The position numbers were made by a program, and so were the translations under genes. From positions 1 to 17,199 of the forward strand of contig WHUZ01000262.1 of NCBI GenBank assembly GCA_015179045.1: a stretch of DNA of 17,199 nucleotides, in the 5' to 3' direction. The notes under the pieces are model-generated. The model had not been told where the DNA came from. It saw only the letters and a list, made by a program, of their open reading frames with translations, and ran no database searches. Shown here piece by piece: positions 1 to 9,860 of the stretch; position 1 is the stretch's first letter; the number at the start of each line of letters is the position of its first letter. This DNA comes from Kalaharituber pfeilii. Taxonomy: Eukaryota > Ascomycota > Pezizomycetes > Pezizales > Pezizaceae.

Positions 1-49
1 CCTTGCCCCTTGCCACAGTGGTAGGCAAGTTTCCACCTTAGCCGTAACA
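1..49 (-). repeat. 3' LTR of copy 1, partial (cut by window edge)
   Basis: Bases 1-49 match the end of the complete LTR at 5144-5192 with one difference (base 20 against base 5163). Read on the minus strand the LTR opens with TGTTACGGCTAAGG. The homology between the two stops at base 49, just where the polypurine tract begins. This fixes the LTR boundary. Confidence 0.88.
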
Positions 50-66
50 TTACCCCCCCCGTTTAG
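50..66 (-). promoter_or_regulatory. Polypurine tract of copy 1
   Basis: On the minus strand a run of eight G (53-60) is followed by TAA and then the LTR start. This is the position where the plus-strand primer of reverse transcription forms. Copy 3 has the degraded equivalent at 15570-15584, with the G-run reduced to four. Confidence 0.72.
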
Positions 67-429
67 GGTACTTGTCCTGAGTAACAATCACTAACAGAAA
101 ACTGAACTAATTGGGATTGTGGGTCTCATACTTTGGCTATCGGCGTACCTTATACGCGAGGTAACATACGAGCTGAACCGCAGTTACTCGTGGCTGATGG
201 TGAGACTGGTGTGTCTTTCACTCATCATCAGTGAGCCGTTAAAAACCTTCTCGAAGACAAAACCCAGTGGGAAAAAGTCTCCATAAGGAAAAGGTACTCA
301 CGTCAATGAACCATCCAAGTAGCATGGTAGCACAGAATTCCTATTTGTGCGATATGCTCTGTCCCATGAGCCATCAATGCTTTATTGGACCATAGGGTTC
401 CGAAGGCTTCCTTGGATGTTGATCGTGGA

Positions 430-965
430 ACTCTCTGATAGATTCCAACGATCTACGAAGATTCTCAACCGTTTCCCAAATCTCGTCATCTCTGCCATAG
501 TTCGGTCATGGAAGATGTGGAGATACTATTTGGGAGTCTGTATTACACACTCTCTGCAATACCAGACATTGCGCGTCAGAGACTCTGTCGGTCTGGGGGT
601 GGTAAGTGGTACAGAGTTGGAGTTCTGTAATGTCTTTTCGAAGGGCTGAGGCGAATTGTGGTCCACATTTAGAGGTGATGTGGCGGGTAGACCAAATTGC
701 CTGAGGACGTCATTGAAGGCGTTGGCGACGTCTCGAGTTGTCAAAAGTGTTTTTTACCGGTGTATAGTGCAGCGCTGCATTTTCGGTGAACCGGTTTGTG
801 ACAACTGAAATAGCGTTAAAGCCCTTGGTAGTTCTCCAACAAAGTCCATAGCTATCTCCTCAAGGCTTCCTACTAGTAGGCGTTGGCATAAGTCTTTTCA
901 GCCGTCCTAGTAGAAGTTCTGAGAGAGGAGTCCGATGCACACCCCAGTGTCGAGCCACGTTACCG
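430..965 (-). pseudogene. Integrase region of pol, copy 1 (frameshifted, internal deletion)
   Basis: Read from the minus strand: VARHWGVHRTPLSELL near 957-910 resembles the histidine part of the HHCC zinc-binding domain. MDFVGELP follows near 849, holding the first acidic residue of the catalytic core. VDHNSPQPF near 667-641 corresponds to the second (family usual SDRGPQF). HPQTD at 601-587 matches the conserved motif before the third. The first two acidic motifs share one frame and HPQTD is in another, so there is a frameshift between 640 and 601. Relative to copy 3 about 39 bp are missing at 889-892, inside the zinc-finger stretch. Downstream, to about 430, VENLRRSLESIREFHDQ fits the integrase C-terminal part. 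I see no chromodomain. Confidence 0.78.
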
Positions 966-1023
966 TCGTGGCATCATTATTATCACTTCGAATATGTTTC
1001 GGGTACCTAGCCCTCATCGTTCC

Positions 1024-1690
1024 TCACCCATTCGTCACCGTTGACCCCAGGATATTAGTCCACACGTCTTCCACTTCACCAGTCCGAGATGGAGCGTCCG
1101 CTTTGCTGTTAGGCTGACGTAATCGAATTCGGAAATCCGGCTTGCCGGCTGACATAATCAAATTCGGAAAGTCGGCTTGCCGGCTGACGTAATCGAATTC
1201 GGAAAGTCGGCTCCAGTTGGCTTGCGGCTGTTGAGGTGTTGGTGGTGAAGTGCGTGGTGCATGGTGGACGGTGAACTTAGTTCCCAATAACTCTATCCTC
1301 CATTTGTACAATCAAGGATTGCCAAGAGTTCGTTATCGTGGATAGAGTAGTTTCGTTTGGCAGGGGTCAGTATTCGGGAGTGGTACTCGCAGGAGTGAAG
1401 GGTGGTAACGTCATTCTTAAGCTCAAGATGCCAGCGAGTGCCTGGTCTGAGCGGTCGGTTTCACAATCGTAGGCAGGGATCGATCGAACTGTCGCAGTAT
1501 GGGGGCACTGATGAAACTTGTCTTGGAGTTCCGTAAAAGCAGCTTGCTGCTCTGCCCCCCTAAATAAAGGGTATGTCTCTGGTCAAGGCTTGTAAGCGGT
1601 CGGGTTGTAGCAGAGTAAATTAAATCGGCGTAGTAGTTGAGGACGAATCGGCGGTGGTTGTTTGCAAAGCCTAGAAAGGCTTGCACCTTC
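1024..1690 (-). pseudogene. RNase H region of pol, copy 1
   Basis: The minus-strand frame that begins QAFLGFANNHRRF (around 1686) is the well-conserved junction between RT and RNase H in Ty3/gypsy elements. About 560 bp later the frame 1311-1024 carries KADAPSR, corresponding to the NGKADALSR motif that closes the RNase H domain. Between them similarity is weak and the reading frame is interrupted. A 35-bp triplication at 1113-1213 lies immediately upstream of KADAPSR; 70 extra bases relative to copy 3 shift the frame. The domain identity comes from its flanking motifs and its order in pol. Confidence 0.72.
1113..1213. repeat. 35-bp tandem triplication within copy 1 pol
   Basis: Units start at 1113, 1148 and 1183, each beginning GCTGAC(G/A)TAATC. 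Copy 3 has a single unit at about 16669. The expansion is therefore specific to copy 1, and because 35 is not a multiple of 3 it disrupts the frame. Confidence 0.9.
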
Positions 1691-2215
1691 TTTTATCGGC
1701 TGTGGCCAGTCGCAAATGGTAGAGAGTTTGAACGGGTGCATCTTAATCTCGAGGCCAACAATAAAATGACCAAGAAACATGATTTCATGCACATGGAACT
1801 CACACCGCGAGCCCATGTTTGCTCAATCTTGGCAAGCACTTTTCTACTATCCTTTTATGGTCTCGGTCGGACTTGCCTTCATAGATTAAGATGTCGTCCA
1901 GGTACCAAACAACTCTATCGATGCAAGTGAGGATCTCATCTATCATCTCTTTGAAGGAAGCACGTGTGTTGATGAGTCCGAGAAGTATGACTGGGTACTT
2001 CGAATAAGCCGTTGGCTGTGTTTGACAGCCGCCGTTCATCGCCTGACTTAATCCGTATGGGGTTGTAGCCGTTCTTGAGATCGAGTTTGGTAACCCATTT
2101 ACCGCTTTGGGTCTTTTTGAGGAGTTCCGACGTTAAGGGCAAAGGGTGTTTGTTCGGAGTGGTGAGTTTGTTTAGTGCCCTTATAATTAATGCACAGTCG
2201 GAGGGACCCATCTAT
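1690..2215 (-). pseudogene. Reverse transcriptase domain of pol, copy 1 (at least two frameshifts)
   Basis: The minus strand encodes RALNKLTTPNKHPLPLTSELL and then KWVTKLDLKNGYNPIRIKSG (frame ending near 1936), the palm and fingers of Ty3/gypsy RT. Next come KYPVILLGLINTRASFKEM and the catalytic YLDD (1904-1893) in a second frame, and RCEFHVHEIMFLGH with KMHPFKLSTICDWPQP in a third. All pieces are in the correct order with normal spacing, but three frames are needed. Frameshifts therefore lie near 2030, near 1805, and near 1690 at the RNase H boundary. The catalytic aspartates are still present in this copy, unlike copy 2. It is a decayed relic of a recently G+C-normal element. Confidence 0.88.
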
Positions 2216-2539
2216 CTTCCGAAAAAAAATCGGTGAAGCTGCTTTTGACCTTGACCTTCGTATCTTCCCTGCTAGTAGGTGTTCGATGATATACCTCTAA
2301 GGAGCCTCATCTTCTTCCCAGGTACACTGGACCATGGGGAGGCTTCGCATATAAATTTTCGAAAGAGATTACATGATCCCAGCTTTGGTGAGGAGGTAAG
2401 CGGTGTACCTGTTCCTCAGAAAAAACATTAACATATCGCGAGTACTAGTGCTCGCGTGCATCAATCAACGAAATATCACTCTCTTCAAGGGGATCATCAG
2501 AAAAACCGAAAGCAACTCAACACGAGTGCATCTAACATG

Positions 2540-2745
2540 CAATGATGCATGGGCCGATATCCATAGCTTCGGCTCAAACTCAAAGACAAATTTCTTACTC
2601 CCTTGATAAGAGTTCAAAACAAAAGATGAAACAAAGTCAACAGAGACTTTCCCGGAATGCCATTGACTCGGATGCAATTAATAATGCATCCGCCGATATC
2701 CATAACTTCGGCGTCAAATTCGAAAACAAATTCCTTAAACGTCTA
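2540..2745. repeat. Internal duplication in copy 1, two members 141 bp apart
   Basis: The stretches starting near 2545 and 2686 both read TGCATsssCCGATATCCATA, then CTTCGGC, then a similar A-rich tail (s marks variable bases). Copy 2 has only one equivalent, at about 7100. This points to a segmental duplication in the gag-pol linker of copy 1. Confidence 0.65.
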
Positions 2746-2867
2746 GCGGGAGTTTACAACAGAAGGCGGAATAAAATTAATGAATGCCTTATCAAATTTT
2801 CCCGAAATGCCAATAGAAGGCACATAATCCCAAGCGGAGGAAACAGAATCGGGAACTGGGACGCCAG

Positions 2868-2909
2868 AAAACGAAAACGAAAGTGAAAACGAAAATGAAA
2901 ACGAAAGAT
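2868..2909. repeat. GAAAAC-type hexanucleotide repeat, copy 1
   Basis: About seven units of GAAAAC with GAAAGT and GAAAAT variants. Translated on the minus strand they give an SFSFS run. Copy 2 at about 7290 has only one or two units, so the array expanded in copy 1. Confidence 0.85.
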
Positions 2910-3110
2910 TCACAAGAATCTTGATCATCGCAGGTCTTGCTTGTGACCTCATCTTCAACTCCTTACCCAGTCTGCCAAGGAAACAATCGGTGCAGGGGCC
3001 GCACGGTCCACAATAGCCCTAACGGTCTTCCCAGTTTTGAATTTTTACCTCTGAGCAGGGTCCTCATCCACTCCAAGTTAGACAGTTCAGTGATGCTCTT
3101 GGATTCGTCG
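2900..3110 (-). pseudogene. Protease-like segment upstream of RT, copy 1
   Basis: The minus strand reads KTGKTVRAIVDRAAPAPIVSL around 3040-2975. Its place between gag and RT, and the pattern hydrophobic-hydrophobic-D-x-x-A, fit the retropepsin active-site region (family usual D-S/T-G-A). The matching stretch of copy 2 reads VMLDCAAPAPII. Neither copy shows the canonical glycine after D-x. The identity is an inference from position and weak similarity. Confidence 0.42.
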
Positions 3111-3299
3111 ACGGCCTATGAGGTGGCCAGAATCTGTCTTCGTCTTCTTTGGGCTAGTCGAGAGAGTGGATTCGTGACTCCAGGGCGGTTTACTTCCCCT
3201 TTGTCTTCCTTCTTTGGCTTCGGTTGGGTTTCTACCACTTCTTTTCACAGCATGACGTCATCTTATACCTGATGCATCGGTTGCCTTTTCTCTGAGTCA

Positions 3300-4415
3300 G
3301 TTCTTCAGGTATGTCATCGCTCTTCTTATTCTTCGGAGGTGGAGGTAGCTATATCGTAGAGCTGCTGCTGACGGAGGTAATGTTTGTCATGGTGGTGGAG
3401 GGAGTAAAGCGCTTATTCTCAGGCTTTCCCAGGGCGTCGGCAATGGAAACTTCCATTGGTTCTAGTTGCTTCGATACTCAAAATGACCCACTAGAAGGTT
3501 CCAAACATCTTCCGAATGCTGGCGGAGACGTCGGAAATGAGGACAGGGTCGGGGGTCTTTGCCATGTTATTGTACTAATACTTCGTCGATTTCAGTTAAG
3601 AAATCCTGCATCCTACCCTACTGCTTATGTCCGAATGTTTCGAGCAGCCTCAGCAATGGCTGAGGAGTCCTAGAAGGTCATACGCAGTAGGGTGAGAGCT
3701 GTGGCATATAACACTAAAGGGTTCCGACGGAAAATGTGAGGGCAGGGCCCTCCAAACGAGAGGTTTCGTCGTCGGCAGTGATTCATGAACTCCTGATCTA
3801 TCGTTGGACTAGGAAGAAAATTGTCAAGCTTTTTTTTTCATCTCCGTCAAACTTTTCTGAAGGGGGGAATTTTCGCAGGAGGCAGAGGAGAGAAATGTCC
3901 CACGGCAGTGCTTGACTCATGGGGAAAATGAAGAGGCGCAGGGTCTCGTACTCGACGAGAACTGCAAGGCGGGATACGAGGAGGAGGAGTACCCGCACCA
4001 TCAATACCCGGCAGAGGAGGTCCTCTGGGATCAGGTTTTAGTGCGCCGTGCAATTTGCCGACTCGGGTCGGGGAACATTTGCAGGTTGCGGAGGAAACCG
4101 CACCATCAGTACCCAGCGGAGGAGATGCTTCGGAGGTGAGCCTTTCAGACCTAGGTAGGCCATGGAGGCTACGCTAGCTGTCGTCGTTGTGGAGTCGGTG
4201 CTGGCTGGAATCCTAGCTGCTGCAATATTTGACCATGCATACTTGCCCGTAGCTAGGCAATGTAGGTTATCGTGTTTTGCAGCTCTTGCTGGCTCTGAGA
4301 GAGAGGGGTGGATACATTACCTTGGAATGCTTGCTCGTCATGGAGGTTAGCAACATCTCCGGGGTGAGGTCCTCGAGAAAGAGGAGGCAGCGGATGAGCC
4401 TTTCGGTGCTGACAT
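3300..4415 (-). pseudogene. gag relic, copy 1
   Basis: A candidate start codon lies at 4415-4413 on the minus strand (MSAPKGSSAASSF), about 90 bp inside the 5' LTR boundary, a usual leader length. A glutamine-rich stretch (QSQQELQN) follows at about 4300. Near 3870-3790 is PPAKIPPF and then KFDGDEKK, resembling the PPxxFDGDxxKL opening of the Ty3/gypsy capsid. Stops and frameshifts interrupt it throughout. Copy 2 keeps the same region with an 18-bp expansion. No CCHC knuckle was located, so the 3' limit is approximate. Confidence 0.5.
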
Positions 4416-4504
4416 TGTAGAGGTGGGGTAGTAGGTAAAAGAGGAGCGGTGTAATGTTATGGGCGTGAGGTGCTCAGCTCCGGTGGGCGCTGGAAGGGAC
4501 CGGA

Positions 4505-5192
4505 TGTTACGGCTACGGTGAGGAAAACGGCGGTGCCGGCGTCGTCCCGGAAGTGTGAATACGGTGGGTCGGAATGGCTACGGAGGTGTATATGGCGGAC
4601 CGGAAGGGCAGCTACTCGGCAGGGAGCACGCAGCAGAGGGGAGCGATTCACGGGCGTATTGAGGGAATAATAGGTTCAGAGTTATACAGAAACTTAGGAT
4701 ACTGCTTGTGTCTTGATTCTTCTAACTATACTATCGCCAGCCGGCGCTTATATAGACTTCAGCGCAGCCATACATGAGTAGTCAACAAATGAATAATTGG
4801 CTGGCAATGCGGCGATTCCTTATCAATGCCAATACCGTGGTAATAGGCATACGTAACGAAAACATACAAAAATAGTACGGGACAAAGATAATGAATGTAC
4901 TAATGCTTGTGTGTATATAAATAAAGCTTCCGTAACTCGAGTGTATGTATCAAGCTGCATTCCGGATGACACACCCTTCCATAGTACTGCCCTATCGAAA
5001 TGATGCGAGAATCAACAGCCAAGCCTAACGGGTGATCAGTCCGGTCAATCAGCGTTGGTCTTATGTTCGATTGCAGGGTCAGCGTTTTCCCCTTGGCGGG
5101 TAAGTCTTCACCTTTAGCCGTGGCAGCTAATTAGTAGTGGAACCCTTGCCCCTTGCCACAGTAGTAGGCAAGTTTCCACCTTAGCCGTAACA
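4505..5192 (-). repeat. 5' LTR of copy 1, complete, 688 bp
   Basis: The ends are inverted relative to each other: plus-strand start TGTTACGGCTACGGTG, end CACCTTAGCCGTAACA, with TG...CA termini. The right end matches the 3' LTR fragment at 1-49. The left end is recognisable in both RIP-degraded LTRs (9078 and 9861). An internal near-repeat (5098-5121 and 5168-5190) lies close to the right end. On the minus strand a TATATAAG box at 4754-4747 would place transcription start in the last third of the LTR. The sequence just inside 4505 does not begin with the TGG usual for a tRNA primer site, so the priming tRNA is not identified. Confidence 0.88.
4747..4754 (-). promoter_or_regulatory. Candidate TATA box of the LTR promoter
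   Basis: The minus strand reads TATATAAG, about 440 bp into the LTR. The same position in the split LTR (about 10104-10111) still reads TATATAAG despite heavy C-to-T/G-to-A change, as expected for a site already made of A and T. A second AT-rich candidate lies near 4913-4925. Confidence 0.45.
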
Positions 5193-5545
5193 TGAATTCA
5201 TAGGAATAGCAGTCTTTCTTGATAGTATAAGATAAAGCAGAATGAGTTCAATTTAATAGAATATAATAGCTTCCTTTCAATAGCATGAGATGATGCAGAA
5301 TGAGCTTAAGTTAATAAGTATTATTAGACTCTTTCTATAATATAAGAATAGTAGAATAAGCCAAATTTTATAGGTATAGCAGAACTCACCTAGTAGTATA
5401 GAATATAGTAAAATAAGCTCAATTCGTAGTTAAGGCTAGCCTCTTTCTATAGTACAAAGTGAGGCAGTATAACTCAATTTGATAGATACAATAATATCTC
5501 CTTAATAGTGCAATATAGAGTAAAATAAGAATATACTGGACTGGT
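5193..5545. repeat. RIP-degraded remnant of the 57-bp array (about six units)
   Basis: The stretch has a 56-57-bp period with units near 5198, 5254, 5310, 5365, 5421 and 5480. Each has the skeleton ATAGCAG...CAGAATGAG.TCAATTT. That is the right-arm unit of the fold-back element (ATGGCAG...CAGAATGAGCTCAATTT) after G-to-A and C-to-T changes. The orientation is that of the right arm. Copy 1 abuts it directly, so copy 1 appears to have inserted into it. Confidence 0.72.
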
Positions 5546-5959
5546 ATAGCATGGTACTAGAGACTAGATAAAAAAGCTAAGTATACATAAAAGAGCATAT
5601 GCTGAATATTTAAGCAATATTATTATAGGTACACATTAACTGAAATTTAGATAGAATTTATGGGCTGTAATAAGTGTTTTGCTATCTATAAGTTCTATAA
5701 TTATTAGTATTATACTCCACAAAATATATAAAATTAATACTAGAGTTCTCTAAATACAGAAGTAGGATTATATAATATTATAAATAATAATAAGAATATA
5801 CTAATATAAATAAATATAGAGAAACAAGATTGTATAGTCATAGAACTGGTAACAAGTGTACAGTCACTTGATACTAACTTCACAAGTCCCTTATCTACTA
5901 CTACTATACCTACACTTATACTTATAGTCACAAGATGGCCATATACTAGTAGTTTTGGT
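5546..5959. other. AT-rich DNA, unassigned
   Basis: This very AT-rich stretch lies between the array remnant and the start of homology to copy 1. I find no coding signal, and the one short open frame looks random. It may be RIP-degraded repeat whose parent is not in this window. Confidence 0.5.
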
Positions 5960-8378
5960 ACTAGCTTAAAATGCCAATAAGTACTTGGTCTGAGCAGTCA
6001 GTTTTTACAATCCTACGCAGGAATTGATTAAACTATCATAATATAGAAGTACTTATAAACTTGTCTTTAAGTTCTATAAAAGTAGCTTACTGCTCTGCCC
6101 TTCAAGTAAAGAGTATATTTTTAGTTAAGGTTTATAAGCAGTCAAGTTGTAGTATAATAATTCAAAGTAAATTAGCAATAGTAAGTTAGCAATGAGTCAG
6201 TAGTAGTAGTTGAGAATGAATCAGTAGTAATAATTGAGAAAGAATCAGTAGTAGTAGTTTGCTAAGCCTAGAAAAGCTTGTACCTCTTTCTTCTTTGACT
6301 ATGGCCAGTCACAAATGGTAAAGAGTTTAGCTGGGTCTATCTTAACCTCGAAGCTATTAATTCAATGACTAAGGAATATAGTTTTGTATATATAGTACTC
6401 ACACTTGGCTAGCTTAACTATAAGCCCATATTTACTTAACTTTAGCAAGTACTTCTTTTACTTATCCTTTGATGGTCTCATTCAGTTTTATCTTCATAGA
6501 TCAAGATATTGTATAAGTACTAAATAACTTTATCGATGCTAGTAAGAATCTTATCCATCAGTTTCTAGAAGAAAGCAAGTATACTAATGAATCTAAAAGA
6601 TATAACTATATATTTTGAATAGACTTTTGGATGTATTTGATAGCTATGTTTTATTGGTCGCTATCTTGTATCTTATTAAAGAGTTCTAACATTATAAGTA
6701 AAGTGTATTTACTTAGAATGGTGACTTTGTTTAGTACTCTATAATTAATATGTGGTCAGAGTAGCCCATCTTTCTTCTAAAAAAAAAAAATTAATAAAGC
6801 TACTTTTTAAGCTTGAGCTTCATATCTTTCCTATTGGTAAGTATCCATTAATATGCTTCTAAAGACCTTATATTCTTTTTAGATATACTAGACTATGAGA
6901 AGGCTTCAAATTTGGGTTCTCAAAAGGGATTTCATAATTCCAAGTCAAATAATAATATAATGTTACTCTCTTTAAGTATATTATCGAAAAGAATAAAAAG
7001 CAATTTAATATAAGTATATTAAATATACTATACTTCAAAATACTATTAATACAATTAATTAGCAAGCTATTAACTAGAACAAACTAATAATATATTCACT
7101 GATATTTATAACTTCAGTATTAGAATCAATAACAAATTAGTTAACCAGTTCAGAACAGACCTTCTTGGTAAGAGTTTCAAGTAGAAGGTAAAATAAAATC
7201 ATTAAATACCTTATTAGATATTTCTAAAATACTAATAGAATGTACATAATCTAAAGTAGAGGAAACAGAGTTAGGAATTGGAATACCAAAGAATGAAAAT
7301 CAAGTATTCACAAAAAAATCATTACCTTTCTTGATTATTATAGGTCTCACTCATAATCTTAATCTCAACTTCTTACTCAGTCTGCCAAAGAAATAATTGG
7401 TGCAGGAGCTGCACAATCTAACATAACTCTAATGGTCCTCTTAGTTTTAAATTTTACTTTATAACTAAGGAGGTTGCTATAACTGGGAGTCCTACATGCT
7501 AAACAGGGTTCCTATATACTCCAAGTCAGACAGTTTAGTAATCCTCTTAGATCTGTTGATAGTTTATATTAAGATGGCCAGAATCTGTCTTTGTCTTCTT
7601 TTAGGCTAAGATATTTATAATTTGAGAGAGCAAATTCATGACTCTAAGATATTTTACTTTCCTTTTATCTTTCTTCTTTAGCTTTAATTAGGTTTTCTAC
7701 CACTTCTTCTCTTATCTCCTATACTTTTACTACTTTTTCTCTAGCATGTAGTGACCATATAGTTACTATTGATATACTTAATATATCAGTTGCTTTTCTT
7801 TTAAATTATTTCCTCAAGTATATTAATATTCTTCTTATTGTTCAAAAGCAGAGGTAGCTATATTATAAGGCTACTGCTAAAGGTAATATTTGTTTTAGTA
7901 GTAGAGGAAGTAAAGTGCTTATATTCTAGGCTTTCCAAAGGTGTCAATAACAGAATCTGCTATTGGTTCTAGTAGTTTCAACACTCATAATAGCCAGCTA
8001 AAAGGTTCCAGATATTTTTTAGATACTAGTAGAAATGTAAAAAATAAAGATAAAATTAAAAATTTTTGTCATATTATTATACCCATTAATTTCAAATAAT
8101 CCTACTTTCTACCCTACTGCTTATGTCTAAATACTTTGAGCAGTCTCAGTAATGGCTAAAGAGTCTTGGAAGGTCATATGCAGTAGAGTTAAAGTTGTAG
8201 CATATGATACTAGAGGGTTCTGATAGAAAAAGGTTAGAGTAGAGCCCTTTAAGTGAAAGGTAAATATATTAATACATTTATTAATGTTAATAATTCTTGA
8301 GCTCCTAATCTAATAATAGACTAGGAAGAGAAAGTTTGTTAAACTCTTTTACATCCTTAGCAAACTTTGATGGATAGA

Positions 8379-8468
8379 GAATCTTTATAGAAGAAGGAAT
8401 CTTTATAGGAGGAAGAATCTTCAGAGGAGAAGGAATCTTCATAGAAGGAAAAATCTTTGCTAAAGAAG
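8379..8468. repeat. 18-bp tandem repeat, five units, in copy 2 gag
   Basis: Units start at 8379, 8397, 8415, 8433 and 8451, each near GAATCTTTATAGAAGAAG. On the minus strand they read as hexapeptides of the PSxxKI type. Copy 1 has about one such unit (PPAKI before the capsid motif). The frame-preserving expansion suggests the array arose while gag was still coding. Confidence 0.85.
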
Positions 8469-9077
8469 TAAGGAGGGCTCTATAGTATCAACTGATAGAG
8501 GAGGAAGAGGAAGGCCCTACAGTAATATTTGACTCATAAGAAAAATGAGAAGGTATAGGGTTTCATGCTTAATGAGAACTGTAAGGTAGTATATAAGGAG
8601 AAGGAGTACCTATACTATTAGTACCTAGTAAAGGAGATCCTTTAGGAGAGCTTTTTAGGGGAGTGCTTCAGATCTGAGTTAGACTGAAAAAGCTGTACTG
8701 GCTATTGTTATAGTTATAGTATAGCTACTAGTTTAAATGATAACTGCTATAGCATCTATTCTTATATACTTACTAGTAGCTGAGCAATATGAGTTATCGT
8801 GTTTTGCAGTTCTTGCTAGCTCTAAGAGAGAGGAGTGGATATATTACCTTGAAACACTTTTGCTAGAAGATCTATATACTCATAAGCTCAGACAATATAT
8901 ATTCACTTACTTATTATAAAGGTTGGCAGCATCTCCAAGAAGAGATTTTTGAGAGCAAGAAAGCAGCAGATGTGCCTGCATGTGCTAATATTATAAAGGT
9001 AGGGTAGTATATAAAGAAGTAGTATAATATTATGAATATAAGATACTAGGCTCTAGTAGGTGCTAGAAGGCACTGGA

Positions 9078-9659
9078 TGTTATAGCTATAGAGGTATATA
9101 TATAGTAGGCTGAAAGTAGCATAGAGATAGATATGCTGCAGGCTAGAATAGCTATAGAAGTATGTATATAGCAAGTAGAAAGGATAGCTGTTTGATATAG
9201 AGTGTATAGTAGAGTGAAGTAATTTACAGGTATAATGAAGAAATGATAGGTTTTAGAGCAATAGAAAACTAGAATACTGCTTGTATCTTGATTCTTCAAC
9301 TATACTATTAGCTGTACTTAAATAGACTAAGCATATTATATATAACTAGATAAGTAAATAAAGAAATAGCACTTCAACAATACTAATAATCATAATAAAG
9401 AAATATGCAATATAGTACAAATTCTAGATAATAACATATACTAAAATATATATATATATTAGCTTTATAAACTAAGTGCTAGGTATAAAAAATCTTACAA
9501 TCAATAGTAATACATACTTTCTTAGTACTACCCTATTCAAATACAAAGAATCCTCTGCCAAGCCTAATGGGTAATCAGTTTACTCTAATAGTACTAGCTT
9601 TACTAAGAATTCATAGTAAGTATTCCTCTACCTGAGTAAGTTTCATCTTAGCTATAGCA
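9078..9659 (-). repeat. 5' LTR of copy 2, RIP-degraded, right end incomplete
   Basis: It starts at TGTTATAGCTATAG, the mutated form of the LTR end in copy 1, and runs collinear with 4505 onward. It ends around CTTAGCTATAGCA, where either the terminal 60-70 bp are lost or the internal near-repeat has collapsed. It is 582 bp against 688 bp in copy 1. Confidence 0.75.
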
Positions 9660-9860
9660 ATTGATAATAATATAATAATAAATATACTAAAGTATAAAGA
9701 CAGAAAAATATAATAAAAAATACAGATTAGGAAGATTTGTGATAGTAAGAAATGCTTGAATATAATAGAAGTATCTATTAGGAAGGTTCATAGTAGCTGG
9801 AAAGGTATAGTATTACAAGTGTAAAGGGCTCGGCTCTAGTAGATACTGAAAGATACTAGA
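9660..9860. other. Spacer plus short leader fragment of another LTR element
   Basis: 9660-9810 is AT-rich and not recognised. From about 9810 the sequence resembles copy 1 at 4455-4504, the stretch between gag and the 5' LTR. So a second, almost wholly deleted element precedes the LTR at 9861. Confidence 0.55.

Larger units (their letters stand above)
1..5192 (-). mobile_element. Ty3/gypsy LTR retrotransposon, copy 1 (G+C-retaining, non-functional)
   Basis: The element lies on the minus strand. It has the last 49 bp of a 3' LTR at the left edge, a polypurine tract, pol and gag relics, and a complete 5' LTR at 4505-5192. The order read on the minus strand is gag, protease, RT, RNase H, integrase, which is the Ty3/gypsy order. 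RT shows the LDLKNGYNPIRI and YLDD motifs, and integrase shows MDFVGELP and HPQTD. The coding parts sit in different frames, so it cannot make a single polyprotein. Compared with copies 2 and 3 it has far fewer C-to-T/G-to-A changes, but it carries frameshifts, a 39-bp deletion in integrase and several tandem expansions. Its right end abuts RIP-degraded array DNA. The left flank is outside the window, so the target duplication cannot be tested. The family call is secure; the chromovirus subgroup is an inference, since no chromodomain was seen. Confidence 0.9.
5960..9659 (-). mobile_element. Ty3/gypsy LTR retrotransposon, copy 2 (RIP-degraded, 3' truncated)
   Basis: From about 5960 the sequence aligns to copy 1 from about 1420 and stays collinear through pol, protease and gag to the 5' LTR. 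The integrase part, polypurine tract and 3' LTR are missing on the left. Most differences from copy 1 are G-to-A and C-to-T. Stop codons are frequent in every pol frame. The bases matching the YLDD codons (about 6507-6520) now read Y-L-Y-N, with the preceding Trp codon turned into TAG. The sequence has no coding capacity. Differences other than transitions (an 18-bp expansion in gag, no 35-bp or 141-bp duplication) show that it split from copy 1 before RIP or that the two have different parents. Confidence 0.85.

Noticed and set aside
4470..4504. tRNA primer-binding site next to the 5' LTR
   Set aside because: The minus strand after the LTR reads TCCGGTCCCTTCC, which does not start with TGG and which I cannot match to a known tRNA end. 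Self-priming or an offset site is possible, but I have no support for either.
2403..4777. Plus-strand frames within copy 1 (60-120 codons)
   Set aside because: They are antisense to the gag-pol relics and have no recognisable domain. The RT, RNase H and integrase motifs all lie on the minus strand.
5546..5959. Gene or RNA in the AT-rich gap
   Set aside because: Only one short, low-complexity frame is present. Composition and context fit degraded repeat.
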